The notes under the pieces: model-generated
Told to the model about the DNA's origin: nothing
The model's database searches: none
What the model saw: the letters and a program-made list of their open reading frames with translations, nothing else
NCBI RefSeq assembly: GCF_000213175.1
Contig: NW_009799103.1
Coordinates: 862,531-926,530, forward strand
Source of the DNA: Neurospora tetrasperma FGSC 2508
Lineage: Eukaryota > Ascomycota > Sordariomycetes > Sordariales > Sordariaceae
Direction: 5' to 3'
Length of the DNA stretch: 64,000 bases
Translations under genes and position numbers: made by a program
In this document: positions 46,185 to 58,014 of the stretch, one piece after another
How positions within the stretch are numbered: the stretch's first letter is position 1
How the letters are laid out: each line of letters starts with the position of its first letter

Positions 46185-47818
46185 TGTAATTGCTAATCTT
46201 TGACTGGAAGTTGGGTCACAGGCTGGGTGTTGAAGGTTGAGGAAGGTAACGGAGTCTAATGCGTTAACGATTGTATGACGAATAAATGATCTATACCCTG
46301 TCTTGAACCAAGCCAGCATTGCTCATGATCAACCACTTATTGGATGACTGTTGAGTACCTGTAGAGCGTTGTGTATAGTAGGTGATAATTGCCGGATTAC
46401 TTTCATGACGGTCAGGGTTGCCACTGGATGTGGCGACACGGCTCGGAACGGGCACTTTCTTGTATGTGGTCCAATCGAGGAGTCGGGTCCAAGGTGATCC
46501 AGATTCCTCGGCAGATGAGTTGATTTCTGGTCATAATCACTCAAGATGATTGCAAGACTCGTCAGTTTCGATGGTTTGTCCAATTGCGCCCTCATTCACT
46601 CAAACTTGTTCTGTCAACACGTTCCCGGTATAAGCTGGAACAAATCCCGGCACCAGCGGCCAAACGCCAACTCGTATGGCTCGGATACGATATCAGGGCA
46701 TAAAGACCTAATCATGAAAATGAAATCAGCATCGTGAAAGCGACCGAATATTATTGAAGCACAAAAGGAACGAGGTGGGTGTCGAGTCGAAAAGAACCCC
46801 GTCTTTCGAAGGATCGAATGCCACCTAGGTCCCCTCTCGTTTGCACGTTGCCGCTGACCAGTGAAACAGACGCCATTTAGCGCTGTCAGATGCCCTAGGG
46901 TCGCACCCACACCCCTGGAAGCCCGGCACGTCGGCGTCATCCGGACATCGCAGTGCAGCCAGGAACACCCGACCCGACCCCACCACACAACGGCACCTGA
47001 CGACCACCTTCACCTGAAAAAGCCCCTTTGCGCCTCCCCGGATTTGCGCGCATTGCCTGCTCAGCCATCCTTCTTATCAGGTGTGGCTGCAATTGAGACA
47101 TCGAATTTGCCGCGGCACTATCGCTAACAGCTGTCACAGCCCCAAAGGCCTCTCACAAAGTCTCAAAAGTGCCTTGAGAGATTTGCCTCGCCGTGACCAC
47201 CATCCCAGGTCACTTTTGCATATTCTCATCAAACAACTTCCTCACAAGATCCATGTTCATGGACAACACACCAATCCACATGGAACGGCCGTGACCCATC
47301 CATCCCTCTATCCATCCTGGTGATGGCGACCATGGCGTGGTGCTTCATCCACAAGAGGCGAAGCGCTTGCTTTGGCATGGGAGTCCTCGGGTTTGTCAAG
47401 TCTCTCCCTGATTTCACTCTTAAACCTTCCCATTGCCAAGATCTTCGAAAAAGAGTTTCCCATCTCGGTACTTGACAATCATTATCAACTGCGCTAACAC
47501 ACCTATCTGAGAGCACAACACCGTCTCAAAAGCAATCACAACCACCGCCAACCTATTATTACACCGCCATACCTTGATATACACCTTAATACACGGAATT
47601 GTAATACACCACCTCGACAAGGGGGGCTAGCTACCAGGCCTCCACCTGCCGCCGACGATCACCACCACCAAGACGTCGGCACTCCACATAGACACACTTT
47701 ATTTCAACGTCAACTCCGTTACTGTCCCCTCCCTCTCCAGTGCGGCTCCACTCACCGACATCTCAACCTCAACCTTACAAACACATCCTTGTCTCAACCA
47801 AAACCTGAGAAGCTCAAG
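46185..47818. other. Intergenic spacer, no gene recognised
   Basis: This 1.6-kb stretch lies between two rightward genes. Open frames at 46329-47137 on both strands carry no motif. The right end has the CT/CA-rich leader of the phosphatase gene. Confidence 0.45.
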
Positions 47819-49132
47819 ATGACAGTCACCACGCCCAACTCTTCTAAACCACCATACCAGCACGAGCGTCATATTGCCGAGCTAGCCGTGCAACGCGCTT
47901 CCCTCCTCACGCGCCGCGTCCTCGCCGGCATCCTCAACCCTTCTTCCACTTCTACATCTTCAACCTCCACTTCCGGTACCTCGACACCACAACTTCATCA
48001 TGACGACCACCCCGACCGCCGCGTCAGCGTCGCTTCCATCTCCAAGCCCGACTTCTCCCCCGTGACCGCCGCCGACTTCGCCGTGCAAGCGCTCCTCACC
48101 GCCGCCATCCGCGCGCACTTTCCGACCGACGGGTTCATTGGCGAAGAGGACGCCGATGCTTTGCGCGGGGATCCGGTGCTGGCCAGGCAGGTATTTGATC
48201 TGGTTCGGTCTTGCGCCTCCACCGAGTCAGGTGATGAAGCACTCTCACCAGCACTCCCGCAAACCATCCCCGAGATGCTATCCCTCATTGACCTAGGCGG
48301 GCGTGGCACCGGCTCACCCACCGCCCGCTTCTGGGCTATGGATCCCATCGACGGCACGGCGGCGTTCATGCGCGGGCAGCAGTATGCTGTGAGCCTGTGC
48401 TTGATTGAGGGTGGACGGGAAGTGGTTGGCGTTCTGGGCTGCCCCAACCTCGGCATTACTCTCCCCTCTTCCTCTTCCTCTTCCTCTTCCGCTTCCCCGC
48501 AAGCCAACATTTGCACAGCCACGTACATAATCTCCGAGGAAAGCACCCCATCCCCTGACGCTCAGGATGAACAACAAACAACAAACGGCATCCTCCTCAG
48601 TGCCGTGCGCTCCCAAGGCGCTACTATCCGGCCCATCGCCGACCAGACTTCCCAAACGGACCTTCTCCCCGCAATTTCCCTCACCAAGTCCTCCTCCATC
48701 ACTAAAAATCCCCAAACCACCCCACCAGACATGTCCAACCTCCACTTCATCGACTCCCTCTCCACCCCCGCAACCTCTTCCTCCCTCGTCGCCCGCGTCG
48801 CCACCTTAGCCGGCGTACCCAATTACTCCTTCCCCGGCACCGAGCTGTACTCGTCACACATGCGATACGTAGCCATGATCCTTGGCGGGCCATCGCACGT
48901 GCAAGTGCGCATCCCCAAGCCGAGAACCAAGGCCACCTATATCTGGGACCACGCGGGCGCACAGCTGATTTACGTCGAGGCGACGGCGGGGAAAGGGAAG
49001 GTGACGGATCTGTGGGGGAGGCCAATTGATTATGGACGGGGAAGGAAGCTGGATGGGAATTGGGGGGTGATTACCGCACATGAAGAGGTTTCTGGGCGCT
49101 TGTTGGAGATTGTGAGCGGCATTGTTGGGTGA
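47819..49132 (+). CDS. 3'(2'),5'-bisphosphate nucleotidase-like phosphatase
   Basis: A single-exon gene of 437 aa from the ATG at 47819 (MTVTTPNSSKPP). It belongs to the lithium-sensitive inositol monophosphatase/nucleotidase superfamily. FSPVTAADFAVQALL carries the first metal-site region, GEEDADALRGDP the Glu-Glu motif, WAMDPIDGT the DPxDGT motif and IWDHAGAQLI the C-terminal WDHAxG motif. The DADALR signature is that of HAL2/MET22-type enzymes that hydrolyse 3'-phosphoadenosine 5'-phosphate from sulfate assimilation. After DPIDGT the usual KGFLR is AAFMR, and inserts rich in serine (TSTSSTSTSGTST; SSSSSSSSAS) are present, so this may be a divergent paralogue. Metal ligands look intact. Confidence 0.87.
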   Translation: MTVTTPNSSKPPYQHERHIAELAVQRASLLTRRVLAGILNPSSTSTSSTSTSGTSTPQLHHDDHPDRRVSVASISKPDFSPVTAADFAVQALLTAAIRAHFPTDGFIGEEDADALRGDPVLARQVFDLVRSCASTESGDEALSPALPQTIPEMLSLIDLGGRGTGSPTARFWAMDPIDGTAAFMRGQQYAVSLCLIEGGREVVGVLGCPNLGITLPSSSSSSSSASPQANICTATYIISEESTPSPDAQDEQQTTNGILLSAVRSQGATIRPIADQTSQTDLLPAISLTKSSSITKNPQTTPPDMSNLHFIDSLSTPATSSSLVARVATLAGVPNYSFPGTELYSSHMRYVAMILGGPSHVQVRIPKPRTKATYIWDHAGAQLIYVEATAGKGKVTDLWGRPIDYGRGRKLDGNWGVITAHEEVSGRLLEIVSGIVG

Positions 49133-49361
49133 TGAAGGAGGTTGGTGGTTGGTTTCTTTGGAGTTTACGGGCGTGACTGCGTTTGCCTGCTTTGTTGAGG
49201 GGGAATCATGGTGATTTTGGTGTCAATGTTGGACGGCTGGATACCCTAAGTGATGCGAATGGGGATAGACGGCAACGGCAGCAATGCCCCGAACGGAAAC
49301 ACTTCTTGAGTTAATGCATGCATATTATGACTACTCATATTGATACCATTGAACCAAATAA

Positions 49362-52233
49362 TTACTGCGATCGCCTCCGAGTCCACAGATGTGACAAGCT
49401 ACCACTGCTAAACTTCCCAGATGCCCAAGTTCCCGGCCTCTTTTCGGTTGGTGCTTCCCGATGTTCGTGGATCGGTAGCTCCTGCAGACTCTCACCATAT
49501 TGCACATCCCGTTCCCTGAGTTTCTCCAGCATAAAGTCCCGTAACGTATGGGCCGACGCTTCCTTCAACTGATGCGTAGATGCCACTGGCTTCCGCAGTC
49601 CACCCACAAACGACCGCCAGCCGCCAAAGATGAGGCTTCGAGCCCGAGTACTGAAAGCAAGCGCGAGTGAGAGAATTGTAATGCCAAGTGAGGGAAAGAC
49701 TTTGGATTGGTCAGCCTAATCATCCAAAACTCAGAACTAATGGGACTCACTCACGCATTAGCAACAGCTGGGTGCCGATTCCCATATGTCCATCGTTTAG
49801 TTCCCGTGCGTTCATACCGAACATGGTGGCGAAGAATGATAATGGTAGAAAGAAGATGGTCACAACAGTGAAGACTACTATTGACCTCCCTTGAAGGACG
49901 CTCTCGTCTGCTCGTCGAATACCCGCTTTGGCTTCGATGATTCCCGACTGCTGTTGTTTCATGTCAAGCAATTCCCGGATCTGGGTCCGTGTTTTAGCTT
50001 GCCTCTTCTCAAGGTCAGCGAGTTCATCACGATTCGATTTCATGTCAGTTAGCAGAGAGCTGGCACGCTCAAGAGTAGAGGTCAGTCCGTCCAACTGAGA
50101 AGACGGAACCCCAGAACCCAATCCACGTAATACCTTCTCAAAGTCCGTCATGATGGTAATCTGCTGTGTAAATATCTCTTGCATGATTTGTAGCTGGTCG
50201 ATGACACTCTGGGCTTCCATTAGGACGGACCATTCGTACTTGATGTTGAGGGACTTGCGAAGCAGTTCTTCGGAGGTTTCGAGCGGATCCTGAGTGTTCA
50301 TCCTCTTGACGTCACGGCCGAACCGCTCGTATGACTCCGTCTTCTTTTCCGCCTAGGGTCCCGTGTGTTAGCGATGCCATCGTACGTAACAAGGGGTACA
50401 TTAGACGAACAATTTTGGATATGGCGGAACCGAATATGTCCACTACCTCTGGCCGAAGATCAGGCTTGGTCCTGTCGAAGATGACTTTGGAACATTCATC
50501 AACGATGATGAGAGCAAGATCGTAGATCGAATTGATCTGGCCTTTATCGACAGATGCCATGTAGTCCCGGATTGCTCGATGGACTGCAGAGGGATCAGGT
50601 TTGTTGCGGCCCCATCTCCGAGGAAATGCGGTGATGATGGTATCTGTCACCCACGAGGTTAGCTTGGAAACACATATCATGCGTAGCGAAACTTACTCTC
50701 ATCCAGGATCCACATCCACAGTTGGTCAACCATTACTACTCTCGGAATAGACTCCAAATCGTTCTTCATCCAGGTCCCACGATAAACCACCTGTTGTCGG
50801 TCTCGCTTGGTTGTATCATCTGCAGTCCAGCTGCTGTATTGTTCGAGCGTGCGTCTCGGATGCAGGGAGGACTCGCCATAAAGATGATCATTGATCAGTC
50901 GCCAGTCGGCGGCCTCGTCGATCAGTTGAAAGAGCTTCGCTGCATGCCATAAATAAGTGCCTAGTCGGCTACTGGGACGCCAGGAAGGAGCATCATCCAT
51001 GGATTTGTCGCTGATAAATGTGTCGTCAGGTATGCTGTCCTGTCTAAGGACACGTGCCGTCATGACCTTATCAACGACACTACCCCAGGTTCCTCGACGC
51101 TTGTTTTGACGCTCCATGTAATAAGTTTCTTCCTTCTGCTGACGTGTCTTGCGTATGACATTCGTCATTCTTGTGAGTCGTTTCTCGATTTCCCAGTGTA
51201 GGTATGGCATAAAGAGCACCACGTCGTTTGTATTGGTGGTAGCACTCATCGGCAAACCCAACGTTGAATGTGTCCGTGGGGCGCATGGCGCGGATGGGAC
51301 AACAGCGCAACGAGGTCGTATTTGGCGGGCATGAGGTGGAAGATGTGTACCGATACCGCCGCGTTCCTGTCCATGCCAAAGTTCGCGCTTTAATAACTTC
51401 TCGGTGTTTGACAAACGATTTGTGGGCTTGGACATCCCCCTTTCACGTATGATTGTGCTGCGTTGACGATCTAATCCCGAGGCTTCACCGTAGTATCTTG
51501 CAATGGCATCTTCCACCCACTTCATGTTGTTCGCCTGGAGATGAAAGTAGCGTAACTGGTTCTTGTCCTCCGAGCGCTTGAGTGGTGTATTGGCTATGTC
51601 ATAAAGCAGCTTCTGGACCGAGATCTTTTGATGGGGGTACTGACCATGACAGAGAGGGTGGTCGAGGGTCACTCCGCCTCGTCCCTTTTCGTACACAATC
51701 ACCCAACCATTGTAGCCATAGTTGGGATCGCGCGGATTGTCGTCGATGCTATCGTCGGGTGCGCCCAGTCCGTCGATGTAATTTTCCGGGTCCAGCTCTT
51801 CTTTCCTTTGCTGGTCTTCGGCCGGCTGTGTTGACCATTGCTGAACCTGAAGCAAAAGAGAACGGTTTCGCTGCAGAAGAGGCTTATGATAGCAATTTGG
51901 CTGTGCTAATTCCTTGTCGCACTTTGCTAGTGCCGCCTTGGAATTTTGTATTGCCTGTTGCTTCCAACGCCTTCGAGAATCATCGAGCAAGACAACCAAG
52001 GGAGCGCTGTTGGGCTTGGGGGACAGGCGTAGGGTCTCGAAATATTCCCTCAAGTAGCGAACACGACGGAGTTCTTTCCGGACCAGCTCCTTCTCTGTTG
52101 CCGTCAAACCTTGGTACAAGGTTTTTCTCTGTGAATATCTCGCGGACAAAAAACAAGCCCAAGCGTCGGTGGGAGGAAGGGGATCGACGTATTGATCGTA
52201 ACGAGGAGGAGTTGGTTGTTGATGTTGATCCAT
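49362..52233 (-). CDS. CorA-like divalent-cation transporter-domain protein
   Basis: Four exons, 52233-50697, 50643-50411, 50352-49755 and 49699-49362, encode 901 aa. Introns are 53, 58 and 55 nt, with AGCTAAC, CGCTAAC and GGCTGAC branches. The long N-terminal half includes FMPYLHWE and RRTLEQYSSWT, then VVMVDQLWMWILDENTIITA, as in fungal CorA/ZntB-like proteins. Coiled-coil regulatory helices follow (LADLEKRQAKTRTQIREL). TM1 is at about 747-767, directly followed by the signature FGMN (GMN 769-771) that lines the pore. TM2 (LFPSLGITILSLALAFS) is at about 790-806 and is split from TM1 by intron 3. CorA proteins form pentameric Mg2+ or Zn2+ channels. With this large soluble part, a signalling-type role is also possible. 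Confidence 0.85.
49700..49754 (-). other. Intron 3 of the CorA-like gene, with tandem donors
   Basis: The donor region is GTGAGTGAGTCC, two overlapping GTGAGT sites 4 nt apart. Donor 1 with the AAAG acceptor (55 nt, CTGAC branch) keeps TM2 in frame. Donor 2 (49750) with the stronger CTTTCAG acceptor ending at 49651 removes 100 nt, also in frame, but deletes TM2. Confidence 0.65.
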
Positions 52234-53954
52234 CTGCTTCAGAGACAGTGAGATGAATGTTGGATGTGGCCAGGTTGGGGAGGTTCTTCTGTGGTTGCAG
52301 CGGGGTTGTTGGCTGTTTGTTCCCGGATGCTACAGTGGCATGTTACGCTGTGTTTCTTCGGAGGTTCAGGGAGAGTGACAGTGGCAGTTGACGTCGGGCA
52401 ACGTTATAAGCACTACCTACATGTAGGAACTCGCGATGCTTATATACCATCTGCTTCGGGCTGTGACGTTGATATGTCTGTGATGGTCCTTGCGAAAGCT
52501 GAGCTGCAGCTCTACTGTAGTGTACTTGATGTACACAGAACGAAGATGTAACTGAACGATTGGATGGCCGGTGTTGGTTTGGCCTCGCTAAAAGGAAGAG
52601 GGTTGGGTGTTGTTTCCCCGTTGTGCTACCAGCGCATTCGTGCCTTGCCTTTCCATTTTTCCACGTTGGTCTCGGTCAAGAGGCCTCGTTCCCCCCAAGC
52701 TCCATGGAAATCTGACCTTGACCCAACAGAAGGCGCTGGTTAGCATGTGCACTTAACTTATCGAGCAGTCTCGCAAAGCTATCATTACTAGAATACGTAC
52801 CATGTGGCTTTGGATCTGCGTAGGGAATACGCAGTAAACAACAATCATTGGACACGCCTCGTCTGGGCCAAACTGGTGCCCAACTACCTCTAGGGACGAT
52901 GTCTGCCTTGGGGAGGGGAATGCTTGGCGATTGAAGAGAACTAAGTAGAGGTAGCCGAGGACAGGTGGAATGAGGGGCTCTGTTGAAGAGTACAATTGGC
53001 TGGGAAAAAGGTATCAGTTTGCGACAGCTTCTATCCCAGAAGTATGAGGCTGCTGAATGCGCTTTCCATCGTTGCTGATGGTAGGTAGGTCGCAGCTTCG
53101 GTGTGTGACGTGTCTTGCATCCAGAGCAGATGCGAGCTGGATGCATCGACATCTCGGGAATGTACCCCTTGTTAGTAAATTGCAGTCAGGCTGATGTATC
53201 CCTTAACACTTACACCAGGGGAGTTATGCACCTGGGTGGCTGCTCTTTCCACTGTTGATCGTGACGCATACCCTAACAGTACCTAGATATCCAAGTACTT
53301 CCTTCGTTGACTCCTTCTATTGTTGAGACATCTCGATAAGCTCAAAGAGTCTGAACTCGAGCAGTCTCGGTCACTGTCTCAGCTGTATCCGTGAGGGTTT
53401 CAATCGGACAGTTCCTGTCCCGCACCAGGGCATCCCGTCATGCAGCCACTTTGACTCGGCAGCGAGGGGAAAGCGGCAGGCACCATGCCGTTGCAGAAAT
53501 ATTCATGTGCGAACCTTCACCAAATCAACCACCACTGCAACATCCCAGACTGACTGTTGGAGATAAAAACAATGCTCGGCCAAGTCTTACAGTCAGCAGT
53601 CAACAATCTCGAGACTATCAAGCACTAGTAGCCATCAGAAATGTAAGTCCGCAATCATCCACCACCTGTTGCGCCCTTGCAGCTTAGGTTAGTCCCGCAG
53701 CTTTGTCTGGATACGTCGCCATGGTTGAGAGCAAACAAACAAACCGAAATTTCCGTGTGTCGACAATGGCAAGAGAACAATGCCAACAACGGGCCCACCC
53801 GAGTCTTCCATCAAACGTCCACAAACCGGTGCCTTGAACAACACAAAACCATCCGAACTGTGCACATCCGATTTCTTGATGCTCTGCTGTTTCTGGCTTC
53901 GAGTTCCCAGACCTGCAGCTGCACCACCTGGCTGCCACCACAACAACTGTCACA
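52234..53954. other. Bidirectional promoter spacer, no gene recognised
   Basis: A 1.7-kb stretch between the divergent CorA-like and P450 genes. A 158-codon minus-strand frame (52676-53152) has no motif and atypical composition. GGTAGGTAGG lies at about 53081-53090. Confidence 0.45.
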
Positions 53955-55679
53955 ATGCCCTCCACCATGGCAGACGCGGTAGCTGAGATCGAGAGCATCC
54001 TCGACACCGGTATTGCCGCCATCAAGGGCCTTATTCCCATGATCTGGGTCCAAAGCAAAACTTCGCCAGTCCAGTTCCTCGTCAGCGGCGTCGCCGTACT
54101 GTTGTCGTACTTGCTCCTCACCATCTCACCACCTCATGATCCGTCCGAACCACCCCTCATCAAGCCCAGGTTCCCAGTAATCGGCCACCTCTTTGGTCTG
54201 TTGAACCACCAAGTCAACTACTTCAGCGAGCTGTTCACGCGGTACCATTTGCCCATCGCAACTCTCCCCATCGGTAACCAGAAACTCTACGTTATCTTCG
54301 ATGCGCCCCTACAACAGGCCGCTCTCAAGGCCAAGGACATGGACGCGCAGTCTTTCATGGTGGATTTCGTCCCGCGCATCTTTGGCGTCAAACAAGGCAC
54401 GGTCGACAAGCTCCTCGGAAAGGATGGCGTCCACCCAAACATCATGGGCGACATGGAACAGGTCTTCAAGTCCGCGCTCTCGGGAGACAACCTTCAGAAA
54501 TTGGCCAGCACCACTCTTGCGACCATGGCCGATACCTTGAACGATGTGGACTCCAAGAAGGGCACCAAGATTCCCAACATGTTTCTCTGGCTTCAGTCAC
54601 TTCTTAGCAGATCCACATCAAAAGCATTGTGGGGAGAGAAGCACAACCCGTTCAAGGACCACCAAGTCATTGACGCCCAGTGGTACGTTACCTTCCCCTT
54701 ACCTTCTCTTAGCCAAAGCTAACCACCACCAAAACATCACAGGGACTTCGAATCCCACCTCGGCCCCTTGGTCCTCGGGGTCCTCCCATCCATCGTCGCC
54801 CGCCGCGCCTATCTCGCCCGCAACAAAGTCCAATCCGCACTTCTTTCCTACTTCAGCGCGCGCCATTACGAGACTGACCCGTCCACCTCCTACTTCATCC
54901 GCGCTCGCACTCGTTTGCTAAAGAGATACGATCTTCCCGATGACGAACTAGCCAAGAATGAAGTAGCCATCACCCTTGTCGCCACTACCAATGTTCTATC
55001 CACTCTCTTCTGGTGCATCGCCGAAATCTGGACGCGCCCTGATCTCTTACAACAAATTCGCGCCGAAGCTTTGCTGGCCGTCTTTGGCAATAGTCAAAAA
55101 GCTCTTTCGGGTGAGGACATGGGAACAAGAACAATCACCATCCCCGCCACCGGCCTCGACGCCAAGTGCCCACTTCTCGCCTCCTGCTTCCGGGAATCCA
55201 TCCGGCTCGCCTCGCAGATCGTTACCGCCCGACGCGTGCTCAAGGATACGATGCTCACCGACCCCGTTTCGGGAAGTTCCTACATGCTGAAGGCTGACAC
55301 CAATGTCATGATGCCTGCCAAGGTAGTCCACCGGAACACCGCCGTCTGGGGCGCTGATGCTGAGGGTTTCAACCCCCGTCGGTTCATGTGGGAGGAGCTG
55401 GGTCCAAAGGTGGAGAGGCAGAGGAAGGCGGCCTTCGTCCCCTTTGGCGGTGGAAAGCACATGTGTCCGGGAAGACATTTTGCGTTTACCGAGAATTTGG
55501 CGTTGATGGCGGCGTTGGCAATTGGCTTTGAAATTGAGGGATTGGATAGAAGTAAGTTGAAGATGGGCGACTCCAAGAGGGGCGAGACGGCAAAGCCGTT
55601 GCCGGGGTTGGAGGGTGGAGAGGTGGTTTTGAAGAAGAGGGAGGGGTGGGAGGGCGTTGAGTGGGAGTTTAGCTGCTAG
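53955..55679 (+). CDS. Cytochrome P450 monooxygenase (CYP7/CYP8-like)
   Basis: Exons 53955-54682 and 54743-55679 join across a 60-nt intron (GTACGT, AGCTAAC, CACAG; phase 2), giving 554 aa. A second ATG four codons later (MADAVAE) could also start. An N-terminal membrane anchor (VQFLVSGVAVLLSYLLLTI) is followed by the proline-rich hinge PPLIKPRFPVIGHLFG. The K-helix ExxR is in CFRESIR, and the haem loop is FGGGKHMCPGRHFAF with the cysteine ligand intact. The I-helix (AITLVATTN) lacks the usual acid-threonine pair, as in the CYP7/CYP8/CYP51-neighbour groups that act on sterols or prostanoids. It should sit in the ER with an NADPH-P450 reductase. The substrate is unknown, and no biosynthetic genes adjoin it. 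Confidence 0.92.
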
Positions 55680-55889
55680 TCGACCGCGACACCTGTCTCT
55701 TCTCTTTGTTCCAGTCTGGCATTCTGTTGCGGGTGTGTATAGTACGGAGTCTGTCCACTGATAGTAGGGAAGACCGTCGTTCATACGTTGCAAGACATCT
55801 GTCCGAGAATCGATTCCATGATGCGCATGGTGCTCCCTTTGTGGCGATCGCAAGAGCTCTTCCAGTTTACCATCAACCCTCAATAGAAA
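55680..55889. other. Spacer between P450 gene and P450 relic
   Basis: A short 3' region of the intact P450 gene. Nothing else is seen. Confidence 0.4.
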
Positions 55890-55891
55890 TT

Positions 55892-56318
55892 CTAAACGCC
55901 CTCTCCCTCCATAAACACACCCGGGGATTCCCTCGCTCCCCCACCTCCCATCCACTCTGACCGAAAAATCAGCGTAGTTTCCCTCTCTCTTAGTGTCCTT
56001 CCTGCTTCTCCCAGCTCTCGTAGAGCTGCTCCATTCTTCTCGGATGTTTCCAGTTCAAGTCTGGCAGCTTCGTTGGCCTCCAAGCGCCGCTCAGGTCGAG
56101 ACACATCCGCATCCTGCCCAAACACTTCCTCGAAGCGGCACATGGCGTATCTAGCAGCGCCTGTCGCTACTTTGATTCCCGGTGGCAGGGTAAAGCCGGT
56201 GATGTTATTCTCTCCGTGTCCAACATCTTTGTAAACCCCGCCCGTGGCTCCAGGCGGCCAAATTCGCAGCGATTTGCGGAGCCAAGCTTGAAGATAGTGG
56301 AGGGAAAGGCAGGTTGTG
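55892..56318 (-). pseudogene. Cytochrome P450 relic (K-helix to PERW region)
   Basis: One open minus-strand frame reads as the C-terminal third of a P450. It starts YLQAWLRKSLRIWPP, where the K-helix ExxR has become KSLR, then GGVYKDV, GFTLPPGIKVATGAARYAM, and CRFEEVFGQDADVSRPERRL, where the usual PERW tryptophan is arginine. It then drifts (LRERETTLIFRSEW) and stops before any haem-binding FxxGxxxC loop. There is no upstream I-helix in any frame that I could find. It must be a non-functional fragment. The GxxIPPG and VFGxDADVxRPER style resembles fungal benzoate-hydroxylase/pisatin-demethylase-like P450s, unlike the intact neighbour, so it is not a tandem copy of that gene. Confidence 0.65.
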
Positions 56319-58014
56319 TAGGGGGTTGGCTGTTCCTGTCTAAGAGGGAAGAGGCCGGGGGGGGTTAAAGCTGCCCACTACAGGCATACCGTCCCCCGAA
56401 CGATACGGACGACTGGCCGCCAGCCAGCCAAAGTAGTTGAGAACATGATGATACGGCGTCCTCAAATTGCAGCATCCATTCCATTCACTTATTGTCTCCA
56501 GGAGCCAGTGGACAATTCTTGGCCGTCCTTGACGTTGTCAGTTTGCGGCAGGCTTGTAGATCATAAACACGCTCCAACTGTCTTGACTATGTTGACTGCC
56601 TGGCGCTGTGTAAATAGAAAGGAAAACATTTTGGAATTGGGTGCGGTCGGAACAAAGATTTGGAACAAGTGGTGGTTGTTGCGCTTTTTTGGCGAGATGG
56701 CGCTCGTTTTAACCGTGATGCGGGCCGAGCTGGTTGCGCGTTTGTCGAAATGTTTATATGTAAACGCCGAGTACCGGACATACGACAAACTCCTCATAGG
56801 CATGCAAGAACGCGAATGGCTTCTTCTCCATGGTACCACCCGTGAGCAGCAAGCATAGTGAAAAAAGATATCCGAAATGGATGATGGATTGACATCAAAA
56901 ATTACGGCCGGAACGGCCCCGAAGGACAATTCATGGCGGCTGGCACCACGATGTGCAATGCAGGCCCTCCGCCATACTACGCGGTGTTCTTGATCTCCGC
57001 GCAATCGACCAAGGTAAGTATGAAGAAAAAAAAGAGGAAAGAAAATTCTAAGAATGAGGGGAGGGGGCCAATGTTAAATAGCCTTGGTGAAGGGGTCTGT
57101 GCACGGGTGCAATTTCCCTGCTGGCTCCACCCAAAATTCCTGGGTGGCTCGTGCGCTCTGTTGCGGTGGGCTCATGCTGTCAGCTGTCGACCAGGCGGCA
57201 TCACTGCACACCCTCGACTTCCCTTCCGTGTTCGACCTCGACATTGACATCGTCAACGCCAGGTGCAGCAACTCCTCTCGAGCCTCAGTCTCAAAATGCA
57301 AGCGCATCTTATTCCATCGTGTCGATCGAGGCAATCCTCCATATCCACGCCTTCCACATGGTGTATTGTCTGTCGCTTTCCGCAGTCTTGTCCGCACCTC
57401 CAAGCAGGAGTTTGCCAGTACCGAGGCAGCCACAACCGCCCGCCGCCGTGATGCTGTTTCCCTCACCCTCAAGTGCACCACGAGAGATGTTGTATGATGG
57501 CTTGGGTCAAGTTTGACTTTGAAAGCATCAGCATGCTACATACCTCGCCACTGAAGCAACATTCCCTTCATTTCCCTAACCTCTTACCATTCACCAACAC
57601 CAGTTCTTCCCCCAATCGCCAAGTAAACACTGAGCTCTTTCTGATGCTTCCGGCATTGGCCCTGAAAGTCGCCCCGGCAGCTACGTTTCTCATCTTCCCG
57701 TGAGCCTTCATGGGTGGTTATAAGGATTCTACTTCCGAATTCAAGTGAACAATGTCTAGTCACCGTCTTTCCCACGTTGCTCCTCTACTCTGCGTCCTCA
57801 CCATCGTCATCGTCATCAGCATTATCTGGCATTACCCTCATCGTCGTCATCATCAAACGTCCAATTGCCGTTCTCTCTTCTGTTTGTCTCTCCCCTCTAA
57901 GCCGGCTTGGACACGATAACCTCCGGTGCTTTCTTTCCAACCTTTCCTTGCCCAGCAGAGACATTAACTGAAAAACCTAATATCTTGTCCGTGAACGATA
58001 CTCGACACTGCAGT
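56319..58014. other. Spacer upstream of the GNAT gene, no gene recognised
   Basis: This contains the promoter of the acetyltransferase gene. Open frames at 56445-57004 and 57084-57516 overlap on both strands without motifs. AAATTCTAAG-rich and CT-rich tracts occur near 57030 and 57780. Confidence 0.45.

Noticed and set aside
52676-53152. 158-codon minus-strand open frame
   Set aside because: It has no motif, start context or fungal coding bias, and lies in the divergent promoter region of the CorA-like and P450 genes.
57084-57516. Three overlapping open frames of 120-137 codons
   Set aside because: They are open on both strands without motifs, which reflects GC-rich composition and not coding.
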